A stretch of 38,479 nucleotides of DNA from Bacteroidia bacterium (GTDB lineage Bacteria > Bacteroidota > Bacteroidia > AKYH767-A > OLB10): assembly GCA_016788165.1 (NCBI GenBank), contig JAEUTH010000012.1, positions 1-38,479 of the forward strand, given 5' to 3'. Position 1 is the stretch's first letter. Every line of letters starts with the position of its first letter. This document shows positions 8,953 to 17,400 of the stretch, in pieces. The notes under the pieces were generated by a model. The model had not been told where the DNA came from, did no database searches, and worked only from the letters and a program-made list of their open reading frames with translations. The position numbers and the translations under genes were made by a program.

Positions 8953-10184
8953 ATCATTTCCCTAATTTTTTCTGCAATTTTTTGAGCCATCAATGGAGGA
9001 ACGGCATTGCCTATTTGTTTAAAGGCGGCTGTCCTACTTCCTTCAAAGAAATAATCATCAGGGAAAGATTGTATTCTTGCAGCTTCTCTTACACTTATTG
9101 AACGATTTTGTTTTTTATCTGGATGGATGTAATAATGTCCGTCCATTGCTATATGAGCAACAACAGTGTGTGAAACACCCTTGCCATTTACAACTTGAAA
9201 ACGATTTACAAAAGAATCTGTATTTGAATGTTTGATTAGTCTTTTTGGCAACTCAGCATAATTCAATCTTTTGCCATTGTTCCATTGGTCAATTGCGATT
9301 TGATAGATTTCTAAATCATTATCATTATTGGGTCTTACAATATGTTGTGTTACAAAGTCTAAACCGTTTCTAATATTTGTTTGCTTTAAATATTCTGTTG
9401 TCGGCTTTGCATATTCAACTGCGTTTAGAGTTCCTTGTCCATTTTTTAATGGCTTCAAATCAGAGAACAAATCTTTTAGAATTTGAAAGTTGTGTTCTGA
9501 TGTTTCAAATTCAGGATACTTTAAGTTTAGCTCTTTCTTCCAGCCAATGATGATTACTCTTTTTCTGTCTTGTAATACTCCAAAATCTTTTGCGTTCAAA
9601 TGGTTTTTTGGAGGAATTGCAACTTCATAACCAGCATTTCTAACAGCCTTGAAAATTTTGCTTAAATACTCACCGTTTTTTGCAGATAGAATGCCCGGCA
9701 CATTTTCAAACACAAACATCTTAGGTTTGTATTTTTCAAGAAACTTTACATAATGTTTGTATAAATGATTACGAGGGTCGCTTTCCATATCTTTTCTTGC
9801 TCGACCAACTACAGAATAAGCCTGACAAGGCGGGCCACCAATAATTAAATCAACTTTATTTCCGTTCAATTCCTTGTCAATTGTCTTGAAAATTTCAGGC
9901 AATGTGTTTTCTGAAATTTCTTTGTTTATGACTGAATTGATTAAATGTTCGGGAACATTTTTCCAAAGCTCTTCTTTGTTTTTAGTTTCAGATTTAAGGT
10001 AATCATTATAAATTCTGGTTTTCTTATTTTCTTTTAACCAGTGGTAAGCTGTTCTGGTTTTAATAGTATCACAAGCATCTTTATTCATTTCTACGTGTGC
10101 AATAGGTTTAAATCCTGCACGTATAAAACCTTCCGAAAGTCCTCCAGCACCAGCGAATAAATCTATGTAGTTTAATTCCTTCAT
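8937..10184 (-). CDS. DNA (cytosine-5-)-methyltransferase, 415 aa
   Basis: This enzyme would transfer a methyl group from S-adenosylmethionine to C5 of cytosine in a specific DNA site and so protect host DNA. All main motifs are present in order: motif I DLFAGAGGLSEGF (8-20), motif IV GGPPCQAYS with catalytic Cys120, motif VI FENVPGI (159-165), motif VIII QDRKRVIIIGW, and motifs IX-X AARIQSFPDDYFF and QIGNAVPP near the C-terminus. Length is typical for a type II C5 methylase. It overlaps the XRE regulator by 4 nt upstream and the ATPase by 16 nt downstream. The target-recognition region between motifs VIII and IX is present, but the recognition sequence cannot be read from the protein. Confidence 0.95.
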   Translation of the reverse strand: MKELNYIDLFAGAGGLSEGFIRAGFKPIAHVEMNKDACDTIKTRTAYHWLKENKKTRIYNDYLKSETKNKEELWKNVPEHLINSVINKEISENTLPEIFKTIDKELNGNKVDLIIGGPPCQAYSVVGRARKDMESDPRNHLYKHYVKFLEKYKPKMFVFENVPGILSAKNGEYLSKIFKAVRNAGYEVAIPPKNHLNAKDFGVLQDRKRVIIIGWKKELNLKYPEFETSEHNFQILKDLFSDLKPLKNGQGTLNAVEYAKPTTEYLKQTNIRNGLDFVTQHIVRPNNDNDLEIYQIAIDQWNNGKRLNYAELPKRLIKHSNTDSFVNRFQVVNGKGVSHTVVAHIAMDGHYYIHPDKKQNRSISVREAARIQSFPDDYFFEGSRTAAFKQIGNAVPPLMAQKIAEKIREMICKNI

Positions 10185-10447
10185 ATTTGATTTACAGATT
10201 TATTGTTTTTAGTTTCTTTCAATTGAAATTCAAAATCCAGAAACCAAGAAAATTTAGATAAATAGTCAATACTTAAATTGAATTTGCCATTTTCAATTTT
10301 TGAAATTGTAGAACGATTTACATTCATAATTTCTGCAAGTTCATCTTGGCTGTAACCTTTTTTCTCACGAATATTTTTAATGGCATCACCAATTTTAATG
10401 CGGTAATCTCGAATGAATTTTTCTTTGCTCTCTAATTCCATTTTCAT
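10181..10447 (-). CDS. XRE-family HTH regulator, likely controller protein, 88 aa
   Basis: A small single-domain DNA-binding protein. The Cro/C1-type helix-turn-helix spans about residues 17-72 (IKNIREKKGYSQDELAEIMN, then VNRSTISKIENG, then SIDYLSKF). It has the size and place of a restriction-modification controller (C) protein: immediately upstream of the methylase, with a 4-nt overlap. Controllers delay expression of the toxic nuclease until host DNA is methylated. Here the regulator sits inside the operon rather than before it, so it may act on the operon promoter upstream of 10856, where a pair of palindromes is found. Two ATG codons (residues 1 and 3) are possible starts. Confidence 0.85.
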   Translation of the reverse strand: MKMELESKEKFIRDYRIKIGDAIKNIREKKGYSQDELAEIMNVNRSTISKIENGKFNLSIDYLSKFSWFLDFEFQLKETKNNKSVNQI

Positions 10448-10457
10448 AAACGGTTCA

Positions 10458-10856
10458 TTAATTCACAAAAAGAGTTCCTGTATGTTCTTTACCGCTTTCA
10501 TCTTCAATTGTCAGCCATACATTTGTTTCAACTCCTTTTACACCTTTAGTTAAGTCAAGCATAATTTTTTGTTCACTTACTTTTACAACCTTTCCAGTCG
10601 CTTGTGAATAGTCTGCTTTGTTAATTGTAACTTGGTGTCCTACTAGGTCAGCTGTATCAACTTCAACAACTTCTAGGTCATCAAGCAAAACGGTATTAAT
10701 AGGAGGGAAGGAAAGACCAGTGTTTAATGCTTTGATGTCGGCTCTAGGTCTTTCATCGTCTTCTTTGATTTCTAAAACAACATAAAGTTGGTCTGGATTT
10801 TCGTCTGGTAGCGGTGTATGAAACTTTGCTACTTGTCCAATTTTGTTAGGTCTCAT
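10458..10856 (-). CDS. Small conserved hypothetical protein, first gene of the defence operon, 132 aa
   Basis: I cannot assign a family. The protein is acidic and predicted beta-rich, with no signal peptide. It begins MRPNKIGQVAKFHTPLPDEN and contains LYVVLEIKEDD, then LLDDLEVVEVDTADLVGHQV, and ends in a second beta-like half (residues 70-132). It appears to be two small beta-barrel-like lobes, possibly KOW- or SH3-like, but that is speculation. It lies 10 nt upstream of the XRE gene and would be the first cistron. I recall similar proteins beside mobile genes in Bacteroidota, which suggests an accessory or regulatory role. No catalytic motif is visible. The start is preceded only by an A-rich tract. 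Confidence 0.75.
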   Translation of the reverse strand: MRPNKIGQVAKFHTPLPDENPDQLYVVLEIKEDDERPRADIKALNTGLSFPPINTVLLDDLEVVEVDTADLVGHQVTINKADYSQATGKVVKVSEQKIMLDLTKGVKGVETNVWLTIEDESGKEHTGTLFVN

Positions 10857-10911
10857 TTTTAATGTTGCAGAGTTTATAGCGTTGCCCCCGCTGTTAAATT
10901 ATTTAATGTGT

Positions 10912-10976
10912 CAAATGTAATATTAATAGAACAAAAACGTGCAATATATTGAACATTTATTTTCAACAATTTATTG
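10912..10976 (-). promoter_or_regulatory. Candidate operon promoter with twin palindromic operators
   Basis: On the minus strand, TACATTTG (10912-10919) matches the Bacteroidota -7 consensus TAnnTTTG, about 56 nt before the first ATG. Two 10-bp palindromes, caatatattg (10942-10951) and caatttattg (10967-10976), lie upstream with centres 25 nt apart. The nearer one overlaps the expected -33 position and supplies a TTG on the minus strand, 22 nt from the -7 box. Such pairs are typical targets of XRE controller proteins. Binding is inferred from position only. Confidence 0.45.
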
Positions 10977-10989
10977 TCAAGTTTCATAA

Positions 10990-11220
10990 TGTTTTTATCA
11001 GCGTAGGAAAAAAAGTGGCTCTTTTGGCTTTGCGAAGGATTGGCTTTGTGCGATGGGGCAAAGCCAAATGTGCCACTTGCGGGATGGCATAAAATTGTTT
11101 TTAAAAAATGCGGGTGGGAAAAAAATAAAAAACACAGGGTCGTCAATGAGTGTCGGCTTACTCGTTGTCCGTTTATAATATCGTTTCTATGTCTTTGGTC
11201 ACCTGTCAAAATGGTTTACT
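10990..11220 (-). repeat. Inverted flanking repeat, copy B (5' side of defence operon)
   Basis: This is the partner of the block at 1087-1300 in opposite orientation, with exact 15-nt and 19-nt shared blocks and patchy similarity outside them. It contains a strong internal stem-loop (11015-11076). The region 10857-11455 has no convincing gene. The open frames crossing it run through the repeat and have no coding character. Confidence 0.6.
11015..11076. repeat. 19-bp stem-loop within copy B
   Basis: The arm gtggctcttttggctttgc (11015-11033) pairs with gcaaagccaaatgtgccac (11058-11076) at 17 of 19 positions around a 24-nt loop that repeats the word ttggctttg. It has no following T-tract on either strand, so it is not an obvious terminator. 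It could be a recombination or transposition end. Confidence 0.6.
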
Positions 11221-11335
11221 TTTTTCAGTTTCTGTCACTCGTTTGTTTGTCGTGTCGCTGTCTTAATAGGCGGATTCAAGTTTCTAATGCAACGCTTTAG
11301 CGAATATAAAAAAATGGAAACTCTTTATTTGTTTT

Positions 11336-11398
11336 AAAGAATGATGTTAGTTTTTCTGATTATAAATGAGGGGAGGTTTTATGCTCCCCATCATTCTT
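11336..11398 (-). terminator. Nested stem-loop downstream of IS30 transposase
   Basis: An outer stem aaagaatgatg / catcattctt (11336-11346 with 11389-11398) encloses an inner stem ggggag / ctcccc (11370-11375 with 11384-11389; the last base is shared with the outer arm). It lies about 57 nt past the transposase stop codon on the minus strand. It may end transcription or lie within the insertion sequence. There is no clear T-tract. Confidence 0.35.
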
Positions 11399-11455
11399 CA
11401 AAAGCCTGTTTGTTCGCTGCGGTTTCCAATCACCAGCCACACAGGTAAAAGTTTT

Positions 11456-12454
11456 TTAATTGATTTTATTCAAAATAATTTCTTCAAATACTTCTTTAGG
11501 GGTTTTCCAGTTTAATACTTTTCGAGGTCGTTCGTTTAATTGGTTTTGTACTTCTTTTAAACGAGCTTTAGAGATGGAGCTAAAGTCGGTACCTTTAGGG
11601 AAATAGTCTCTTACCAATCCATTGCTGTTTTCATTGGTAGGTCTTTCCCAAGGGCTGTAAGGGTGGGTGAAATAGACGGCTATTTTAGTCTGCTTGGTGA
11701 ACAGTTTGTGTTCGGCCATTTCACTGCCGTTGTCGTAGGTCATGGAGCGTTTCATTTGTTTTGGAATGAGTTTAAACTCTTTTACAAAAGCTTTGCGCAC
11801 CGAAGCGGCATCTCGTGTTTTAAGCGGAACAATAATAATGGTTCGGGTAGTGCGCTCTACGAGCGTTCCGATAGCACTGGTGCGGTCTTTGCCTAATATC
11901 AGATCTCCTTCCCAATGTCCGGGAATGAGCCTTCCTTTTACTTCTTCCGGACGTTCATCTATGCGAATGGGGTCTACAATGGTGGTGCGTTTATCTTTTC
12001 CTCTGCGCACATTGCCCCGGTATCTGCGCTTTTGTCTTAGCTGCTTTATCAGTTCGATTTTCAGCTCTTGTTTGGCATGTACATAGATATACATATAAAT
12101 GGCTTCGTGACTAATTTGCATGGTCTTATCTGTAGGATATTTTTCTTTTAACTTAATACTGATTTGCATGGGCGACCATCGTAAATCTAATTTATTCATT
12201 ACATATTTTTCAAGTTCTAAGTTTAGTTTGATTTTAGACCTGTTCCACCGCTTTTGACTGTAGTTGGATATGTAAATATGCTCGCCTTTACTGGCTTTGT
12301 ATTTCTTTCTGCCCTGCTTGGCTACTTCTCTTTGAATCGTGCTTTTGCTCCTGCCGAGTTTCCTGCCAATTTCGGCATAACTGAGTTTATGGCTTAGCAA
12401 TTTTTCAATCTCAATTCGTTCGTTTAATCCAAGTCTGTCGTACTTTTTTCCCAT
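11456..12454 (-). CDS. IS30-family transposase, 332 aa, apparently intact
   Basis: The N-terminal helix-turn-helix (GLNERIEIEKLLSHKLSYAE, then IGRKLGRSKSTIQRE, residues 7-45) is the IS30-type domain that binds the terminal repeats. The DDE catalytic core follows: GHWEGDLILG, TYDNGSEM, and NENSNGLVRDYFPKG with the final Glu. The frame is open over full family length, so the element may be active. The ends of the insertion sequence are not certain. A weak inverted match, ctaatgcaacgctttag (11284-11300) against cctaacgttgcgttaa (12478-12493), would make an element of about 1.2 kb, but it is too imperfect to be sure. A small stem (gttagg / cctaac, 12462-12483) lies just upstream of the start codon. 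Confidence 0.92.
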   Translation of the reverse strand: MGKKYDRLGLNERIEIEKLLSHKLSYAEIGRKLGRSKSTIQREVAKQGRKKYKASKGEHIYISNYSQKRWNRSKIKLNLELEKYVMNKLDLRWSPMQISIKLKEKYPTDKTMQISHEAIYMYIYVHAKQELKIELIKQLRQKRRYRGNVRRGKDKRTTIVDPIRIDERPEEVKGRLIPGHWEGDLILGKDRTSAIGTLVERTTRTIIIVPLKTRDAASVRKAFVKEFKLIPKQMKRSMTYDNGSEMAEHKLFTKQTKIAVYFTHPYSPWERPTNENSNGLVRDYFPKGTDFSSISKARLKEVQNQLNERPRKVLNWKTPKEVFEEIILNKIN

Positions 12455-12519
12455 TTTACAAGTTAGGTTTTTTTGTGCCTAACGTTGCGTTAAATGTTTG
12501 AATCGGCCATACACTTGCT

Positions 12520-12670
12520 GCCAACGAAGAAGGGATTAACGCAGTAAAAAATAATTGGGATATGGAAACGAAATGTTTGTGCATGTTGAAATGGTAATAA
12601 GAAGTACAACTGTTTGTGCTTGTACTCAATGCCCAATTATTTTTTATTGCGTTTAATCTTTTTGTTATGC
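12520..12670. repeat. Second attC-like folded repeat
   Basis: A long stem joins attaacgcagtaaaaaata (from 12535) through aattggg (to 12559) with cccaattattttttattgcg to 12657. It has one bulge and one mismatch, and the loop is 72 nt. Outer boxes GCCAAC (12520-12525) and GTTATGC (12664-12670) sit at the R''-like and R'-like positions. Overall size and architecture resemble the repeat at 931-1065, although the stem sequences differ, as is usual for attC sites. The 473-nt gap 12455-12927 contains this and two further stem-loops but no credible gene. Confidence 0.5.
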
Positions 12671-12780
12671 GTTCGTGCCTCTCGCTGTATGCTGCGCCCT
12701 CATGCAATTGTGAGTTATATTTCCTCACTAACTTTAAGCAGAATTGTGTTCGAGTGCGGCAGGTTTTACAAGTGAAGTGG

Positions 12781-12840
12781 CTGCCTGAAAAAAACATGAT
12801 TTGCGAAGGTATGTGTGAATGACATGATTTTTTCAGGCAG
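12781..12840. repeat. 18-bp inverted repeat
   Basis: ctgcctgaaaaaaacatg (12781-12798) and catgattttttcaggcag (12823-12840) are reverse complements with one mismatch, separated by 24 nt. There is no gene between the arms. The role is unknown: transcriptional end or recombination remnant. Confidence 0.65.
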
Positions 12841-12858
12841 ACATTTCTCTTGAGTGCG

Positions 12859-12897
12859 GTGCATTTTCTTCCCGCTTTTCGCGGGATGAAAATGCAC
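12859..12897 (-). terminator. Strong 17-bp hairpin after the T9SS gene
   Basis: gtgcattttcttcccgc (12859-12875) pairs with gcgggatgaaaatgcac (12881-12897) at 16 of 17 positions around a five-base loop. It is 30 nt downstream of the stop codon of the 12928-14421 gene and would be a very stable RNA hairpin on that transcript. No T-run follows, so termination or mRNA protection are both possible. Confidence 0.5.
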
Positions 12898-12927
12898 ATT
12901 GGCTAACGGAATTTCAATCTTAGAACG

Positions 12928-14421
12928 TTACTCATTCATTATTGCGATTGTTATACTTGCTTTTTTGTTGCTTGAAATTATTGTTGCGCTGTAAACACCA
13001 TTGGCAAGTTTCGGTAATGTTAATTGTTGCTCATTACTCCATTGAGGCAAGTTGTATTTATAAACAACCTTACCCGTTACATCATAAATCTGAAACAACC
13101 CATTTTTATTTTGCGGCAACAAATAACCTATGTGTAAACTGTTACTTGTGACAGGATTAGGATAAATACGAAAACGGAAATCAAATTCGAGCTCATTTAT
13201 ATTTGTCCATTGCAAAGTATCACATGGTGAACCTTGCAAACGACCTAAATGGTAATTTGGGTGATTAGGTACTGAACGTAGATTCCAAACACCCAAACTA
13301 ATTGAATGTTGTTGAACATCACATAATACACCTGCACTATCGGGATAGTTTATTTCGTGAAGATGTTGCGAACTACTACCTGATGTTAAATAAATCTTAC
13401 CATTAGCGGCAAGATACATATTCATAAAAGTAGTTGCACAACAAGTTGGCGGTAATCCTGACATAAATCCATCATAAGTTGCAACAGTATCTACGGCATA
13501 AGTTGAAGTATTAATTTGAAAAATATTCAATGTTGAACATACATAAACAAATTGACTGGAAGGAGAAAATGCATTGCCCCATAAATAATCTCCGGTAACA
13601 AGATGAATTTTATGAGTATTTGAAAACAAACCCGAACAACGGTCAAAGTCAACTAAAATTGAAAAGCTTTTCTTTTGATTAGGATTATTATAAGTCGCAT
13701 AAATAAACTTTGTACCGTCAGGAGAAAACTCAATTTGAGGGGCGTTCTCCCAAGGATGCGGCAAAAAATTAAGTGATTGGGTAGATATGCTGGAAACACC
13801 ATTAGGAGTAAGTAAAATTTTATATGCTTTATCACTACTATCTTTCATAATTACAATCCACCAATCACGACCATTCGCATGTTTGCAAGCCGCAATACCC
13901 CAACTTAGTGAATCCTGAATAAGCGTGTCATTTTTTTGAATAACACCCCCAAAACCCGAATCCAAAGTCATATCAATTGTAGTACAATAAATCCCACCAT
14001 AAGAAGAATTTGGATCTAATTCTGTTTGATGAAACAAAATGTACTTAGTTGAATCATCAGGAAATGGCAAAATTATGTTACCATCGTTAATAACTAAACC
14101 ATTTGGCCATGAGTTAGCAAAATACCCAGGATTTAAACCTGTGCCATTCAACATTGTATCATTTTTAGAATTGGCAATCCATACACCATTACTACTCATC
14201 ATAAAGTTACCGTTTACATCAGAAATATTTCCCTGTGTATCTTTAAAAGACATTTTGCGATATTCTGTTTGATAGCTATATGATGAATCTGTAAAATACA
14301 AGCGGCTTTTGGGTTCGGAGAATAACGATGCATTGCCAACAAGCCATTGATGATTATACCCTTGTCCGTTAATTGCACAGGTAAGTAAAATAAAATAAAA
14401 AATTAAAAAAATATTTTTCAT
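12928..14421 (-). CDS. T9SS-secreted beta-propeller-like protein, 497 aa
   Basis: The first 19 residues (MKNIFLIFYFILLTCAING) form a signal peptide. The central region reads like a beta-propeller of a type common in Bacteroidota, with blades such as APQIEFSPDGTKFIYA, NAFSPSSQFVYVCS and YLAANGKIYLTSG. The last 80 residues are a type IX secretion type A sorting domain: FRIYPNPV, then GLFQIYDVTGKVVYKY, then LANGVYSATI. The protein would be exported by Sec, cross the outer membrane by T9SS and be attached or released. Its ATG overlaps the stop codon of the giant upstream gene (ATGA), so the two are translationally coupled and probably act together. Substrate or partner is unknown. Confidence 0.85.
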   Translation of the reverse strand: MKNIFLIFYFILLTCAINGQGYNHQWLVGNASLFSEPKSRLYFTDSSYSYQTEYRKMSFKDTQGNISDVNGNFMMSSNGVWIANSKNDTMLNGTGLNPGYFANSWPNGLVINDGNIILPFPDDSTKYILFHQTELDPNSSYGGIYCTTIDMTLDSGFGGVIQKNDTLIQDSLSWGIAACKHANGRDWWIVIMKDSSDKAYKILLTPNGVSSISTQSLNFLPHPWENAPQIEFSPDGTKFIYATYNNPNQKKSFSILVDFDRCSGLFSNTHKIHLVTGDYLWGNAFSPSSQFVYVCSTLNIFQINTSTYAVDTVATYDGFMSGLPPTCCATTFMNMYLAANGKIYLTSGSSSQHLHEINYPDSAGVLCDVQQHSISLGVWNLRSVPNHPNYHLGRLQGSPCDTLQWTNINELEFDFRFRIYPNPVTSNSLHIGYLLPQNKNGLFQIYDVTGKVVYKYNLPQWSNEQQLTLPKLANGVYSATIISSNKKASITIAIMNE

Positions 14422-17400
14422 CGAATGATAGCAAATTTAGAAACAGATTTCGTTTTACCCTCCAAATCAACTTGAATGAAATAAATACCAGAAACAAACT
14501 GATGTAAATCGAGTTTATGTTTCTTAACACTGCAATCCAATTGTTTTTCGAAAACAACGTTTCCGATAGCATCTATTATTTTTAACCTGCAAATTCCATT
14601 GAATGAATTGTCAATTATTAAGTCGGCATTTTCTGATGTAGGGTTTGGAACTACTCTAATAATAATTGAATCAGAAGTTTGAACATTGTTAAGCGATTCC
14701 CGAAATATACCTGCTGCAAGACAGGTGTTATAATCGTCAAATTGGATATTTTCATTAAACAAGGAAATAAAACCCCTTGCTTTATATACCGGCTTACCAC
14801 CAATGTATGGACATTGCTGCCCGATAGATAAAATTTGAGGATAATAATGGGCAATACTGTCTTTGCCACCTGCCCTATACATAATCAGAATGCTATTCAT
14901 AAATTTTTCGTTTTCCTCTGGAATTTGAGTTGGTGAAACCTGATTGTTGAACGATTCTGCGGCAGATAAATCATTTAAGATTGCTGCTTGTTTTATTTGA
15001 AGAAGATTTTGTCTTTGAAGAGATAAGTAATTCAATTGATTAATAAGGATTATCCGCTTTTGATATGTATTGCCTGACAAATCTATTTGATAGATGCTGT
15101 CAGAATAAATTTTTCTTAAGCTATCAATTTGAGTTAATGAGGCGTCAAATGATGAATCATAGTTTGCACTACTTTGTAATTTCATTTTCGTTTTATAAAG
15201 TAATCCAATTGCCTCATTTTCTTTATCATTAACAAAATTTTGGAGCACCGTATCGCTTGCAAGTTTTGTTGAATCGTATTTTAAGTCGCTGAAAAGAAAT
15301 TGTTGAGCCATGCTGTTCGATTCATTTACAAATTCCGAAGTAATCGTATCTCCTTTAGCAATTGACATTTGAAGTTCGCTCGAACCCCCAGAGCGACTTC
15401 CATAACTCTCACAATCAAAGCCACCAGTGCATTCAAAAGGACTATAACCAGGGTCAACTTCAAACCATTGAATGTTATTAGGATTAGATGACGGAGTTGT
15501 TGGAATAAGAGAAGCATCTCCTGAAGGGTCAACAACGAACAGCGATTTTCTCAATTTAGCGAAAGTTGCAGCATTATAATTCCTTGCACCATAAGTACTA
15601 CCATAAGTACCAACCCAGTGATTGCCTGCATGGGTTTGAGTATCTGTAACAGCGGTCTTGTTTAATTGCAAACCAAAATAATGGTCTTTCATAGCGTTAC
15701 CCTTAAAAGATGTTTCCATATTTACACCTCCAAAGAAAATTCCCCAACCCGTGCTGTCAACATTGTTACAAGTGAATGTGCATACGTTACTTATGCTTGT
15801 ATGAATTCCGACTTTCATTGTATCAGAAACGGTATTGCCTTCTACTACATTGCAAGTAACCGTTGAGCTATCGCAGCCATCCAATGCAATGCCTCTAAAA
15901 ATGGTTGTTGAACTACTATTATTGCGGTTGTATTTTATTTTGTTATTTCCAATCAAAGGTTTAATAACATCAATAGCATTAATTCCAAATTTGCCCTCTG
16001 TGATTATCACATTATTTTCAAGCCTGTGATTGGCTGTTAAACCAGCTTCGCTAATTTTTATCCCCATGCCAAGCGAATCACCTGTTATAAGAATTGTATC
16101 GTTTTCAGCATTCATATAATAGGCTCCGGCATTGCCGTACCAATTAATTCCACGGCTTGAAGCCTGAATATAACACCCTACAACATTCGCATGCAGCCCT
16201 TCAGATGTGTTAGTACCGTAAATTCCTATTGTTGCATTGGTTATTTTATTTCCTGAAACAAGCAAGTTAGAGTAGCGAGTATATATACCCCTGTAAATAT
16301 TTTTTGCAAGCGTGTCGCCATTGGGTACTTGCTGAATGGTAATGTCGCCATTAACATGGCAATTTCCTTGATAACCTAAGCATACAATGGCTGTTCCTAT
16401 ATAATCTTCGGTATAGATGGTATCTTCATAAATATTTCTGAAAACCGAATTGTATAAATCAATATCGCTTCGATAACCAACAATGCCCGTGTTCATGTTA
16501 TGAAAGTAATTTCGTTTTGTTGAATTGTTTCCAAAGGTAACAACCATATCGCTTACATCAATACCTGCTTTAGGTAAAACTCCATGTGCTGGTTGTGCTG
16601 TGTAGTCCGGTAAAAATGCAGCACGTTCAAGACCGAAAGTAGTGCCCTGTACTAATCCGAATGTTGAGTTCAAACTGTTGCATGAGCGTTGTGGAACATA
16701 AATTCCTTTTACGCAGTCAATAACCTGCGAACTGTCAACAAAAAAACCGCCTGAACTTTTCATTGCAATTCCTGTATTTGCATCGCGCACACGACTATGG
16801 AAGGAATAAATAAATCCAGTAGTGTCAATCTTCAAACCCTGCCACATATAACCGCAACCCTCAATAAATGAACTGTCAAGTGTAAGCGTATCGCCCGGCA
16901 TAACAACAATGCTGCCGCCTGTTGCAACATAAAGTGTACAGTTGGCAAATGTTGTATTAGTATCAATAATCAATGTGCTGTCAACATAGAAAAATGTATT
17001 GGTTGTCGTTGTAAGTGTGGATGATAATGTGCTGTCGGATAAAATTATCATCCCTGCCACATAACAAGGTGGCATTACTTTAATACAGGTATCATCATGA
17101 TGCCAAACATTATTTAAGCTGTGTTGGAGCCATGCAGCATTATTGAAACAGGAATCGAAGTCGGATGTTGAAAAAACTCCTTTAATGATAAAAGTTAAAC
17201 AAGTGTCTGCGCCAATTAAACCGGAATATGGAAGCTCAGTATAAGTAATTGTAAAGTTGGGCGGAATGGAATCAACAACATTGATTTGTTGAGGAAACTG
17301 ATTGTTAGCACAAGCTGTTATTATGTAAGTGAGAGTATCACCAACAAGAATGCTGTCATTGTTGGCAGTTTTTGTAACCGTAAAACAATCGTTGCAATGA

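Noticed and set aside
1304..10856. Interpretation as BREX, DISARM or Dnd system
   Set aside because: No PglX/PglZ, DrmA/DrmB or DndA-E homologues are present; the gene set fits a GHKL ATPase/Z1 restriction-type operon instead.
10874..11209. Open frame of 111 codons on the minus strand
   Set aside because: It covers promoter, palindromes and the flanking repeat; the translation has no recognisable domain.
138..12670. Firm call of a chromosomal integron
   Set aside because: No integrase or attI is in the window, the core boxes deviate from consensus, and the second block is far longer than usual cassettes, so only attC-like is claimed.
12456..12899. Open frame of 147 codons on the minus strand
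   Set aside because: It spans several inverted repeats and has no coding signature.
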